Below, in pieces: positions 8,854 to 16,967 of a stretch of 64,000 nt of DNA. The translations under genes and the position numbers were made by a program. How positions within the stretch are numbered: the first letter of the stretch is position 1; each line of letters starts with the position of its first letter. Origin of the DNA: Silvanigrella paludirubra (lineage in GTDB: Bacteria; Bdellovibrionota_B; Oligoflexia; Silvanigrellales; Silvanigrellaceae); NCBI RefSeq assembly GCF_009208775.1, contig NZ_WFLM01000006.1, positions 1-64,000 of the forward strand, read 5' to 3'. The notes below the pieces were generated by a model, which saw only the letters and a program-made list of their open reading frames with translations, did not search any database and was not told where the DNA came from.

Positions 8854-10488
8854 TTAGCTAGCTTCCTTAACACCATTATTTTCAGCAGCATTATCATCTT
8901 GAATTTTGTTTGGAACAGAACTATCTATTTCAGAGAATTTTCCATCTTCTTTCAGCATGAGAACTTGTCCTGGAGATCCAATTTGTAAAGTAACGCCTGC
9001 TGTTAATAGATTTTTTAGATATTCACTTGCTAAAACGACTTTATCTACACAACTTGAAATATCTTTGCCAACTTGTTGCATTGATTCTAGCGTAGATCTT
9101 TCTGTGTCCAAATGTTTAAATGAGATTTCTACTTGATGCAATCCACTTGAGCATTGATTTGCTGCAACTTCAGAATCTGATTTTGCCTCACCTAAAGTAA
9201 CGGCAACATGATGAACCCAATCATGAACTTGTCTAGCAACACTTTGAGCTTGTTCTAAATTACTTACAATTCCTAACAATTTTTTTACTTCTACTTGAAT
9301 TGCAGCAAGACTACTTGTTCCAGCAGCAACAATACTTGTTAAACTTGTTTCCACCTGATTTACTAAATCCCTAGCAAAAGTTGCTGTTTCTGTAATTTTT
9401 CTAATTGTTCGAAACATTTCTCTTGTTCGAGTTTTGTTACCTTCTGATAGGTTTTTAGCAGTTCCAAGTTGGTCATCTAGACCTATAGCTTGTCTAGACA
9501 ATTGGCCAATTTTTTCTCTTAATTCTTTTAATAAAGTATCGGCAGTATCTGCTTTTTTAACACCTGCTTCGATAACAGCATGACCTTCCCTAATGGCACC
9601 CATAGCACCTGATGTTTCTTCTTGAATAGCTTCAATTCTATCATAAATATCTCTAGTAGCTGTTGATGATCTCTCAGCAAGTTTTCTAATATCATCAGCC
9701 ACAACTGCAAATCCTTTTCCTTGATCTCCAGCTCTTGCGGCCTCAATACTTGCATTTAGTGCTAATAAATTTGTTTGCTCAGAAATATCATCAATGACTT
9801 CAATTATGTTTCCAATATCTGAAACACGATTTGCTAAAATTGAAATTTTTTCTTGTACAGCATTCATCCGATCACGACCACCAATCATAGCAGAAGTAAC
9901 ACCTTGAATTGCCTCTCTCGTATTTTGAGAATGTTGAAAAACTTCATTCTGTAAAACTTGCGTTTTACTCATTAATTCATCCCAACTTTTAATCACTTCA
10001 GTTAACTGTTCTGTTTGATCTTGAAACGTATTAAAATCATGTAAAAGGTCAGATCCTAAACGCCCCCATGCACGACTTCTATCTGCTGTTTTTCTTGTTT
10101 CAGATAGAGAATGTCTACTCATTAATATGCTTTCTCTAATATAATCTGAAGTAACATTTAAAGTAACGATGCTTTCACCAATGGCCTGTCTTGTACTATC
10201 CAAATTAAAAGAAGCTCTTTGAATTTCTCTATCTTTTGTTTTTCTAAACTCTAATAAGTTTCCAAGATTATCTGTAACACCTGAAATATTATCTGTAATT
10301 TTTCTAAATTGTCCTTGTAAAGCTAATAATAGTTGTCGCTCTGCTTCAATATCTGTACTTTGAGAAAATGCAACTAATTCATTTAATCTTCTTATAGAAA
10401 TAAGCAATTGCCTTTGAGCATTTAACATAGAAGCAATGCAGTCTGTAGCTGATAATGTTGATTCTGAATTGTTCAAATCATTTTCCAC
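8854..10488 (-). CDS. Soluble methyl-accepting chemotaxis-type protein
   Basis: The protein contains the highly conserved receptor hairpin tip (DISEQTNLLALNASIEAARA and the following GKGFAVVADDIRKLAERS), which contacts CheA and CheW. The whole chain of about 544 residues is predicted helical, with no transmembrane segment and no recognisable sensor domain. The tip is near the middle (about residues 240-275), followed by a C-terminal helical extension of roughly 250 residues. I chose GTG at 10488 because GAGGTG lies six bases upstream; a TTG at 10500 would add four residues but has no such site. It is the middle gene of a three-gene operon. It could couple an internal signal to the chemotaxis array or act in assembly. 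Confidence 0.88.
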   Translation of the reverse strand: MENDLNNSESTLSATDCIASMLNAQRQLLISIRRLNELVAFSQSTDIEAERQLLLALQGQFRKITDNISGVTDNLGNLLEFRKTKDREIQRASFNLDSTRQAIGESIVTLNVTSDYIRESILMSRHSLSETRKTADRSRAWGRLGSDLLHDFNTFQDQTEQLTEVIKSWDELMSKTQVLQNEVFQHSQNTREAIQGVTSAMIGGRDRMNAVQEKISILANRVSDIGNIIEVIDDISEQTNLLALNASIEAARAGDQGKGFAVVADDIRKLAERSSTATRDIYDRIEAIQEETSGAMGAIREGHAVIEAGVKKADTADTLLKELREKIGQLSRQAIGLDDQLGTAKNLSEGNKTRTREMFRTIRKITETATFARDLVNQVETSLTSIVAAGTSSLAAIQVEVKKLLGIVSNLEQAQSVARQVHDWVHHVAVTLGEAKSDSEVAANQCSSGLHQVEISFKHLDTERSTLESMQQVGKDISSCVDKVVLASEYLKNLLTAGVTLQIGSPGQVLMLKEDGKFSEIDSSVPNKIQDDNAAENNGVKEAS

Positions 10489-10516
10489 AAGACACCTCAA
10501 AATAAAATTAACAAAA

Positions 10517-12205
10517 TTACGAAGCAGAATTATTCATTTTTAAAATTCTCTTTAATACAGGATCTAATGCAACCGAAATTGGATTCTCATTTTGATTCAT
10601 AACAGATGATAAATCTCCCGAAGAAGAAAAGTCCTCACCAGTTATTTTATAAGCATTATTTTCATCAAAAGTAACATTCACATTATGTGAATTTAAAATT
10701 GAATTCATAATTTCTATCGCTTTATCTTTATCATTTATCAACGAAATTTTTATTAACGCTGAACTTGCAAGAGAAGATAATTGAGAAATTTGATTTTCAT
10801 TCATTTCTTTATTGTTATTTACAATAGTTTCTTCTGAAATTGTTTCTTCTGAAGTAGCTGTTTCCAATGGAGCTTCTTCGCTTAATTCTGCACCTTCTTG
10901 TGGTGCTGTTTCCAATGGAGCTTCTTCGCTTAATTCTGCACCTTCTGTCGAAGCTGTTTCCAATGGCGCTTCTTCGCTTAATTCTGCACCTTCTTGTGGT
11001 GCTGTTTCCAATGGAGCTTCTTCGCTTAATTCTGCACCTTCTGTCGAAGCTGTTTCCAATTGAGCTTCTTCGCTTAATTCTGCACTTTCTTGTGGTGCTG
11101 TTTCCAATGGAGCTTCTTCGCTTAATTCTGCACTTTCTTGTGGTGCTGTTTCCAATGGAGCTTCTTCGCTTAATTCTGCACTTTCTTGTGGTGCTGTTTC
11201 CAATGGAGCTTCTTCAATTAATTCTGCACCTTCTTGTGGTGCTGCTTCCAATGGAGCTTCTTCACTTAATAAGTTTTCTTCTGGATTTTCTTGATTTGCT
11301 TCAGCAGGTTCTACTGTTTGATTTTCTTGCGACTGTAGAGCCTCAGAAGGTGGATTTTCTTCTGTAGATGGGGCAGTAGCTTCTTTTATTTCAGCAACAG
11401 GTGGGCTCATGGATAAACCCGCACCTTCTATATCTGGCTTATCTTCTACATCTAAAACACCAGCTGCAATTTCTCCGCTACTTCCATCAATAAAACCAAT
11501 AGATGGATCGGGAGCTTTTGCAATACTATTCATCTCAGGAAATGAAATGTCTGGTGACGGCTCATCATCGCCTTTATGCCCTTCCGATTTTCCTGAAGAT
11601 CCCATTTCTGAATTAGAGACAAAACTACTAACTTCGTCTGAATCATAATCGGATAAATTCGCCCCAGCAAAATCTTCTCCAATTGTAATTGCTTCTGCCT
11701 CGAAAGGAGCTTCATAACGCAAACCACCAATGACGCCTCTTGATCTTTCAATTACTGTTGTAAGTTTTAAATTCGGAATACTGACACGATATATTTTAGA
11801 TAATCCTTCTGCAAGTTGAAAAACTGTTGCAGAAATTCCAATAATTCTCTTATTTAAAAAAAAACGGAGTTGTTGAATGGCTCCTCTGTCGGAGGGATCT
11901 TCTAAAGCAACATACAAAATAGAATTTTCTTCACCAAGACCAAAACAACTATAGTGAATGGCTAGATCTATAGGTATATAATTTTGATAACTCTCATCAA
12001 GCATAGATATCGCTTTATCAGATAAAGCATTAACTCTAAAATACCTTTGCAGATATTCTTGAATTTGCTCTGGCGAAGCGATATTTAAAGAACGTAATAT
12101 ACGAACAGGGTTTTCCCCTAGTTCTTTGCATGTTTTTCTTAAGGCTATCAGCTCTCCAGAAGACAGGTACCCATCTTGCTGCATAACCTGAAGCAAATCG
12201 TACAT
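10517..12205 (-). CDS. GspE/MshEN N-terminal-domain protein with long acidic repeat region
   Basis: The first 150 of 562 residues resemble the N-terminal domain of type II secretion/type IV pilus ATPases (GspE_N/MshEN): LLQVMQQDGYLSSGELIAL, then IASPEQIQEYLQRYFRVN, PIDLAIHYSCFGLGEEN and LYVALEDPSD. In some family members this domain binds cyclic di-GMP. The ATPase module is absent. A Pro/Glu/Ser-rich, probably disordered stretch follows, containing eight perfect-length copies of a 16-residue acidic repeat (EAPLETAPQESAELSE and variants). A short folded-looking C-terminal domain (residues 465-562) ends the protein. AAGGAAAG precedes the ATG. It is the first gene of an operon with a chemoreceptor-like protein and a flagellin. 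A scaffold or signalling role is inference. Confidence 0.75.
   Translation of the reverse strand: MYDLLQVMQQDGYLSSGELIALRKTCKELGENPVRILRSLNIASPEQIQEYLQRYFRVNALSDKAISMLDESYQNYIPIDLAIHYSCFGLGEENSILYVALEDPSDRGAIQQLRFFLNKRIIGISATVFQLAEGLSKIYRVSIPNLKLTTVIERSRGVIGGLRYEAPFEAEAITIGEDFAGANLSDYDSDEVSSFVSNSEMGSSGKSEGHKGDDEPSPDISFPEMNSIAKAPDPSIGFIDGSSGEIAAGVLDVEDKPDIEGAGLSMSPPVAEIKEATAPSTEENPPSEALQSQENQTVEPAEANQENPEENLLSEEAPLEAAPQEGAELIEEAPLETAPQESAELSEEAPLETAPQESAELSEEAPLETAPQESAELSEEAQLETASTEGAELSEEAPLETAPQEGAELSEEAPLETASTEGAELSEEAPLETAPQEGAELSEEAPLETATSEETISEETIVNNNKEMNENQISQLSSLASSALIKISLINDKDKAIEIMNSILNSHNVNVTFDENNAYKITGEDFSSSGDLSSVMNQNENPISVALDPVLKRILKMNNSAS
10877..11260 (-). repeat. Eight 48-base tandem repeats inside the 562-aa protein gene
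   Basis: Eight consecutive units of 48 bases encode 16-residue blocks beginning EAPLE. Two unit types occur, with APQE or ASTE in the middle and ESAE or EGAE variants, followed by a partial ninth unit towards 10850. Near-identity at DNA level indicates recent expansion by slippage or recombination, so copy number probably varies between strains. Confidence 0.92.
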
Positions 12206-12352
12206 ATGTCTTTCCTTAGACCTTAAGTTTCCTTTGTTTGTAAATGATTCTCTTGACTCATGGTACTTTGATCTTAAGCTATTTTAGTTCATGGGGGACT
12301 ATCCGTTCCTTCCCAGATATGAAATTGACGATTTAAAACAGGAAATTAAATT

Positions 12353-12946
12353 ATGAGCCGTTCCGACCTCGCTTCAGAAAGAAAAACCCAAATAATTAAT
12401 GCAACGATTGAGTGCATTACACGCTATGGATATAGCAATTTTTCGATGCAAGATGTGGCGAGAGTTGCAGATGTATCTAAGGGTATAATTCATTATTATT
12501 TTTTAAATAAAGAAGATCTCATGATGACTGTTCTTGATCATGTGAGTGCAGACATTGAAAATCTTCTTCATTCAGGTGATTTAAACCCCGATCCAATAGC
12601 AAGGCTTTCTAATGTAATCTGGATGTGCTCAAGCGTTGTTCAAAATAAAAGAGAATATTATCGAATAAATATGGACTTTTGGACCCAAATAGACCAAAAA
12701 GAAAAAGTCCGCCAAGAAATAGCAAGTCATTATGCTAAGTTTAGAAATTCCATAGCCGTCATCATTCAACAAGGAATTTCACAAGGCGTTTTTCGAAAAG
12801 GAGATTCTGCTCAATTTGCCAGTATGATTATCGCCATGATTGACGGCATAGCTTTACAGTGGCTTTTTGATGAAGGAGTGTATAATTACGACGAAATCGT
12901 AAAGAATTGTGAAGAAGCTATTTTGAATTTTTTAGTAAAAAAGTAA
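12353..12946 (+). CDS. TetR-family transcriptional regulator
   Basis: The 197-aa protein has the TetR N-terminal helix-turn-helix: RKTQIINATIECITRYGYSN, then FSMQDVARVADVSKG and IIHYYFLNKEDLM. The C-terminal ligand-binding domain is helical and BetI-like in layout (dimer helices with GISQGVFRKGDS and MIIAMIDGIALQWLFDE). It would bind an operator as a dimer and release it when a small molecule binds; the ligand is unknown. It stands divergent from the chemoreceptor-flagellin operon across a 147-base gap, and the Omp85-like gene follows 24 bases downstream on the same strand. It may control either unit, or itself. Confidence 0.9.
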   Translation: MSRSDLASERKTQIINATIECITRYGYSNFSMQDVARVADVSKGIIHYYFLNKEDLMMTVLDHVSADIENLLHSGDLNPDPIARLSNVIWMCSSVVQNKREYYRINMDFWTQIDQKEKVRQEIASHYAKFRNSIAVIIQQGISQGVFRKGDSAQFASMIIAMIDGIALQWLFDEGVYNYDEIVKNCEEAILNFLVKK

Positions 12947-12969
12947 CATAATCAGGAAAATGAATTTTA

Positions 12970-14394
12970 GTGTACATTTGTAAATTAAAAAAATATAAAA
13001 AAGATATTTCCCTCCTTCTTGTAATTGCAGGTTCATTTTTTATATCTTTATTACACACAAATCCTGTATTTTCACAAGATATAAATAAAAATACAGAGCA
13101 AGAAAATTCTACAAATATTTCATATATAACTCCTAAAAAAGCGGAAGGTTTAATAATATCCTCAATTGATTTAGTTGGAAACAATAGAACAAATGATGAT
13201 GTTATAGAAGACAACATTGAGCTAAAAGAACAAAATATATTTACTGTAGAGAAATTAAAAATTTCTCTACAAAATTTAAAAAATTTACAAGTTTTTTCTA
13301 AAATTGATGTTAAGTTAAGTTTAAACAAAAATAATCAAATCATAATAGTTTTTGAATTAGATGAAAAATGGACTTTATTACCTTATTTTTTAGCTGGGTC
13401 AGGTGGTGGCACATCGTATCTTGTTTTAGGTCTTTATGAGACGAATTTTATAGGAAGACTATATACATTTAATTTCACATATGGATGTAAAAACGATAAT
13501 TGCTCTACTTTTGTTTATTTTAGAAACCCGAGTGTTTTAGGAAGTCGTTTTAATTTAGTTAATTATATGACTAGAGAACATAATATATTTCATACATATA
13601 ATAAAAACAGAGAAGTAACTGGAACTTTTGCTAACAAAAGAGACATGCTTAATTTATTTACTGATATTAAAATTACACCAACTTTATTTCTAGGTTTTGG
13701 AGCTTTATACTTAAAAAATGACATCACTGATGATGGTATTAATTCTTCTGACACATTAACAAATAAAAAAAATAGTTATAATTCTCCCCCATCATCATCA
13801 TCTGTTGCATTAGAAGGAAGGTTAACCCTAGGAAAAATTAATTATGATGGTATGAAAGTGGATGGAGTCAATTTTGTTTCTATTTTAGATACAACTGCAG
13901 AATCATATAAAGCACAAAATGATAATTATACATCTTTAAATAGCACATTACAATTTTATCATCCTAATATAAATTTAGGTTTATTTACCATACCTCTACC
14001 AAGATTATCTTATTTAGCAATACGAAGTAATATAAGTGTAACTTCAAGCGATGTTCTTTCTCAACAATATTTTATTGGTGGTCTAGATAAAATAAGAGGA
14101 TTTTATGATGGAGAATTTTCTGGAAAATTCTCCTATTTTAGCAATTTTGAATTAAGAATACCTAGTTATGTTAATGATTATTTTGCTATTCAACACGCAT
14201 TATTCTCTGACGTTGGATATGCTTCTAATACATTTCCTGATATGTTTTCTAACTACACAGGAGTGAGTGTCGGTACTGGAATCCGTATTTTACCATTAAA
14301 AGTAAACAGAGTTGCATTACGTATAGACTGTGCTTATACATTAAATCCGTTTCATACTTATGGGTTTAATTTTGGTTTATTACAATTTTTTTAG
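12970..14394 (+). CDS. Omp85-superfamily outer-membrane beta-barrel protein
   Basis: The 474-aa protein starts at a GTG preceded by an AGGA-containing stretch. It has a signal peptide (core LLLVIAGSFFISLL, likely cleavage after PVFS). A single POTRA-like domain covers about residues 55-135 (IISSIDLVGNNRTNDDVIED, LQVFSKIDVKLSL). The remainder alternates beta strands and contains GLDKIRGFYDGEFSGKF near residue 372, matching the barrel loop-6 (V/I)RG(F/Y) motif conserved in BamA, TamA and FhaC. It ends in Phe, as expected for barrel assembly. One POTRA instead of five and the small size argue against being the main BamA. It may be a lineage-specific transporter or porin-like family member. Confidence 0.8.
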   Translation: MYICKLKKYKKDISLLLVIAGSFFISLLHTNPVFSQDINKNTEQENSTNISYITPKKAEGLIISSIDLVGNNRTNDDVIEDNIELKEQNIFTVEKLKISLQNLKNLQVFSKIDVKLSLNKNNQIIIVFELDEKWTLLPYFLAGSGGGTSYLVLGLYETNFIGRLYTFNFTYGCKNDNCSTFVYFRNPSVLGSRFNLVNYMTREHNIFHTYNKNREVTGTFANKRDMLNLFTDIKITPTLFLGFGALYLKNDITDDGINSSDTLTNKKNSYNSPPSSSSVALEGRLTLGKINYDGMKVDGVNFVSILDTTAESYKAQNDNYTSLNSTLQFYHPNINLGLFTIPLPRLSYLAIRSNISVTSSDVLSQQYFIGGLDKIRGFYDGEFSGKFSYFSNFELRIPSYVNDYFAIQHALFSDVGYASNTFPDMFSNYTGVSVGTGIRILPLKVNRVALRIDCAYTLNPFHTYGFNFGLLQFF

Positions 14395-14415
14395 AAAATA
14401 TTTTACAAAGCAAAC

Positions 14416-14453
14416 AAAGAAGATCTTTATTAGAAATAATAAAGATCTTCTTT
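14416..14453. terminator. Bidirectional terminator between the Omp85-like and flagellin genes
   Basis: AAAGAAGATCTTTATTA (14416-14432) and TAATAAAGATCTTCTTT (14437-14453) form a perfect 17-base-pair stem with a GAAA loop. T-rich sequence follows on the plus strand, and the mirrored A-rich side serves the minus strand. It lies between two convergent genes. Confidence 0.85.
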
Positions 14454-14483
14454 TTCTTTTACAATTAAGTATACAACCTAAAA

Positions 14484-15464
14484 TTAACCTAACAAGCGCA
14501 TTGCTGCACCAGGGCTTTGGTTGGCTTGAGCAAGAACAGCCACACCACCTTGTTTGAGGATGTTGGACTGAGCCAATTTTGCAGTTTCTTCTGCAAAGTC
14601 AGTGTCACGAATACGGCTATTCGCAGCAGAATAGTTTTCGGATTGAACACTTAAGTTAGAAATTGTAGAGTATAGACGGTTTTGCAACGCACCCATATCT
14701 GCACGGAACTCAGATACTTTAGAAATAGCATCATCAAGTTTGTTAATAGAAGCTTGAGCACGCAATTTAGAATCGTTGTGATCTCCACCTTCTAAAGAAA
14801 CACCAGTGGATTCCAATGATTCATCACTTGCACGACCAATTCCTAGACCAACTGTACTTGTATTAATTTTATCAAAGTTAAGTCTAATGATGTTTACTGG
14901 ATTACGAGCAAACTCTTCATTAAATGGATCACTTTGACCATCTGTCATTTCACTCCAGTTTTTACCAACTTGAACTTCTAGTGGTGGAGGATTTGATTTT
15001 TTAGTCATATCTTCTGGCAAGCCACCTTCTGCTTCTTCAGGTTTACCAGTTAATAATAAAGTTCCATTGTATTCTGTTGAGTTTGTTATACGATCTACTT
15101 CGTCTTTTAGAGCATTAAATTCTTTGTGAATAAATCCGCGTTCTTTATTCCCAATTGTATCTGAAGAACCTTGTACAGCAAGCTCGCGTAAACGAGATAA
15201 GATATTTCCAATTTCATTCATTCCACCTTCGGCAGTTTGAAGTAGAGAAATACCGTCACTAGCGTTACGTTTTGCCATGTTGAGACCACGAACGTCCGCT
15301 TTTAATTTTTCGCTAATAGCAAGACCCGCAGCATCATCTGAAGCCTTGTTAATGCGATAACCTGAGCTTACTTTCTCAATGGACTCATCATTTTGCTTGG
15401 TTGTAATACTCAAAGCTCTTTGAGCATTAAGGGATTGGATGTTGGTTTGTATACGCAAACCCAT
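14484..15464 (-). CDS. fliC: Flagellin, main filament subunit
   Basis: The 326-aa protein has the full conserved flagellin N-terminus (MGLRIQTNIQSLNAQRAL, then SSGYRINKASDDAAGLAIS and QTAEGGMNEIGNILSRLREL) and C-terminus (ENYSAANSRIRDTDFAEETA, VLAQANQSPGAAMRLL). The central variable region is only about 100 residues, so the filament lacks large outer domains. Codon use favours C-ending codons, as in highly expressed genes. GGAGGAG lies a few bases before the ATG. A sigma-54-like promoter sits about 90 bases upstream. The neighbouring glycosyltransferase operon and chemoreceptor-flagellin operon form a loose motility cluster, but no hook, rod or motor gene is in the window. Confidence 0.95.
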   Translation of the reverse strand: MGLRIQTNIQSLNAQRALSITTKQNDESIEKVSSGYRINKASDDAAGLAISEKLKADVRGLNMAKRNASDGISLLQTAEGGMNEIGNILSRLRELAVQGSSDTIGNKERGFIHKEFNALKDEVDRITNSTEYNGTLLLTGKPEEAEGGLPEDMTKKSNPPPLEVQVGKNWSEMTDGQSDPFNEEFARNPVNIIRLNFDKINTSTVGLGIGRASDESLESTGVSLEGGDHNDSKLRAQASINKLDDAISKVSEFRADMGALQNRLYSTISNLSVQSENYSAANSRIRDTDFAEETAKLAQSNILKQGGVAVLAQANQSPGAAMRLLG

Positions 15465-15542
15465 AGCTGGTCTCCTCCATGAAACTCACCACAGTCCAAA
15501 ACCACTTGGTACGGGGTGCGGCCATCCTTGGCCAAACTAAGA

Positions 15543-15579
15543 AAAATGTACCGCAGGCGAATTGCCATGCGTACATTTT
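15543..15579 (-). promoter_or_regulatory. Possible sigma-54 promoter of the flagellin gene inside an inverted repeat
   Basis: On the minus strand TGGCAATTCGCCTGC (15567-15553) has GG and GC spaced ten bases apart and matches the -24/-12 consensus at TGGCA and TGC. A 9-base inverted repeat, AAAATGTAC (15543-15551) and GTACATTTT (15571-15579), flanks it closely. Sigma-54 control of flagellins is common in other bacteria; no activator site was identified. Confidence 0.45.
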
Positions 15580-15625
15580 GCATATCGGAAAAGATTTTCT
15601 AGACTGTAGGTAATTTTTTCTTTTT

Positions 15626-16348
15626 TTATTTTTCTGAATTTAGCAATGCTTCTATTGAGTGGGGACAAATAGGATCAATAAGTTTTTTAATGGCTCTCGC
15701 TAGATTTCTAATTTCGAGTTGCGCTCCTTCATGATCGCGCAATTTTATAAAATGTACCGTCGCTTCTAATGAGGCTGTCCATACAAGAGCATTCTTAAAA
15801 CTGATGGGCATAATCATACGAGCTTGCTCTTTACAAACTCCAAGTTCTAATAATTTTTTATAAGAAGAAAAGCCATGTTCTATTGCATTCATATAAATAG
15901 CACGAGCTTCATCATTCGATTCTACAAGCTCACCTTCTTGGGAAGCTTGCTTGTTACTTTTGTGTTGTTTACGAAATTCAGATGGAATATGAAATTCAGG
16001 ATCAAACTCAACATATCTCCCAGATACTTCATTCCAAGTTGTAGCTGCTTCTTTAAATTCACCGCTAGTATAAGCACAGCCAACCTGATGTTTATATAAC
16101 TGTCTGCATACAACTTCAGAGACGCCTTCCAAAGTAAAGGTAAATACGACATGACGAAAAGGACTCATGTGCTTATGAGCAGCAAGATATTTAATGAGTT
16201 TAACATCTTTCTCATCCATTTCAGTTTTTCTTTTTCCAAAACTAACGCGCGCTGCATTTACAACAGAAAGATCGCTACCCATAAAATCCGATAATGTTAC
16301 CTTACCATCGTCCACTTCAATTGCTGTTCCAATAAGTTCTTTAGTCAT
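15626..16348 (-). CDS. thyX: Flavin-dependent thymidylate synthase (ThyX), variant motif
   Basis: The 240-aa protein has the ThyX pattern: AARVSFGKRKTEMDEKDVKL at the start, AAHKHMSPFRHVVFTFTLEG, and the carboxy-terminal ARMIMPISF with FIKLRDHEGAQLEIRNLA. ThyX makes dTMP from dUMP using FAD, methylene-tetrahydrofolate and NAD(P)H. The usual RHRxxSxxExSxR core is altered: RQLYKHQVGCAYTS comes first and the WNEVSGRY end follows about a dozen residues later. I recall this insertion-bearing form in a subgroup of bacterial and phage ThyX proteins. No thyA is seen in the window. The gene lies just upstream of the flagellin on the same strand but probably has its own promoter. Confidence 0.9.
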   Translation of the reverse strand: MTKELIGTAIEVDDGKVTLSDFMGSDLSVVNAARVSFGKRKTEMDEKDVKLIKYLAAHKHMSPFRHVVFTFTLEGVSEVVCRQLYKHQVGCAYTSGEFKEAATTWNEVSGRYVEFDPEFHIPSEFRKQHKSNKQASQEGELVESNDEARAIYMNAIEHGFSSYKKLLELGVCKEQARMIMPISFKNALVWTASLEATVHFIKLRDHEGAQLEIRNLARAIKKLIDPICPHSIEALLNSEK

Positions 16349-16517
16349 TTGAATATTCTCCTAATGTGGCAAGATAGAAAGATCTTGCTTAGTAGAAAAA
16401 AGTGCAGGATTTTAGCCAAAAAAGCAACATCTCAAATAATTGATTAATAGTAGAGCAATCCAATAAACTCAAACTAGGGAATCCAAAAAAATTCTTTTCT
16501 TTAAAGGAAGAAAACTG

Positions 16518-16961
16518 GTGGAAAAAGCCATGTTTAACGAGATGTCAAGTTATGAAAACTTAAAATCAAATCTTGAAAACAGATTTGATTTATCACCTTT
16601 AAAATCTGAATTTTTATTATTTTGGCAAAAATGGAGTCATCTCCATATTCAACTCTTTTCAGAACTTCAATTAGGTGTTTATAAAACATTTATGAGCCCC
16701 AAAGATTTAGAGCTCATTACCCAAAAATTTATGAAAAAAAGACTTGGTATCATTTCTGCTTTTAGTCAGAGAATGAAAAATCATCCTGAGTTTAAAAATG
16801 AAATTACTTTATTTAGAAATGTAATAAATGAACATGATGAAAACTTTAAAACAATATTAAAACAAATTTTAAGTAAACTATTAACAGAACTAAATAGATT
16901 ACAATCAATTCGTAAAGTAACAAATGCATATAAAAATAATCAATTTTCTTTGGGAGGATAA
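16518..16961 (+). CDS. Small helical protein, possible flagellar export chaperone
   Basis: The 147-aa protein is predicted almost entirely alpha-helical, without signal peptide or membrane segment. The C-terminal stretch (LLTELNRLQSIRKVTNAYKN) resembles the helical tail of FliT/FlgN-type chaperones, but this is weak. The GTG start at 16518 has AAAGGAAG at good distance; ATG at 16530 is an alternative. It is the first gene of a three-gene operon, with the glycosyltransferase-TPR gene beginning six bases after its stop. The flagellin gene lies just across thyX. A role in flagellin handling is inference from context only. Confidence 0.55.
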   Translation: MEKAMFNEMSSYENLKSNLENRFDLSPLKSEFLLFWQKWSHLHIQLFSELQLGVYKTFMSPKDLELITQKFMKKRLGIISAFSQRMKNHPEFKNEITLFRNVINEHDENFKTILKQILSKLLTELNRLQSIRKVTNAYKNNQFSLGG

Positions 16962-16967
16962 TTCCAA

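Noticed and set aside
10812-11367. Repeat-containing open frames on the plus strand opposite the 562-aa protein
   Set aside because: They are the antisense shadow of the 48-base repeats (LLRLILHLLVVLFPM-type periodicity). The minus-strand frame has an ordinary acidic repeat protein and folded ends.
16366-16386. Sigma-54-like TGGCA...TTGC before the 147-aa protein gene
   Set aside because: GG and GC are 17 bases apart, not ten. The region is better read as a seven-base inverted repeat (GCAAGAT/ATCTTGC).
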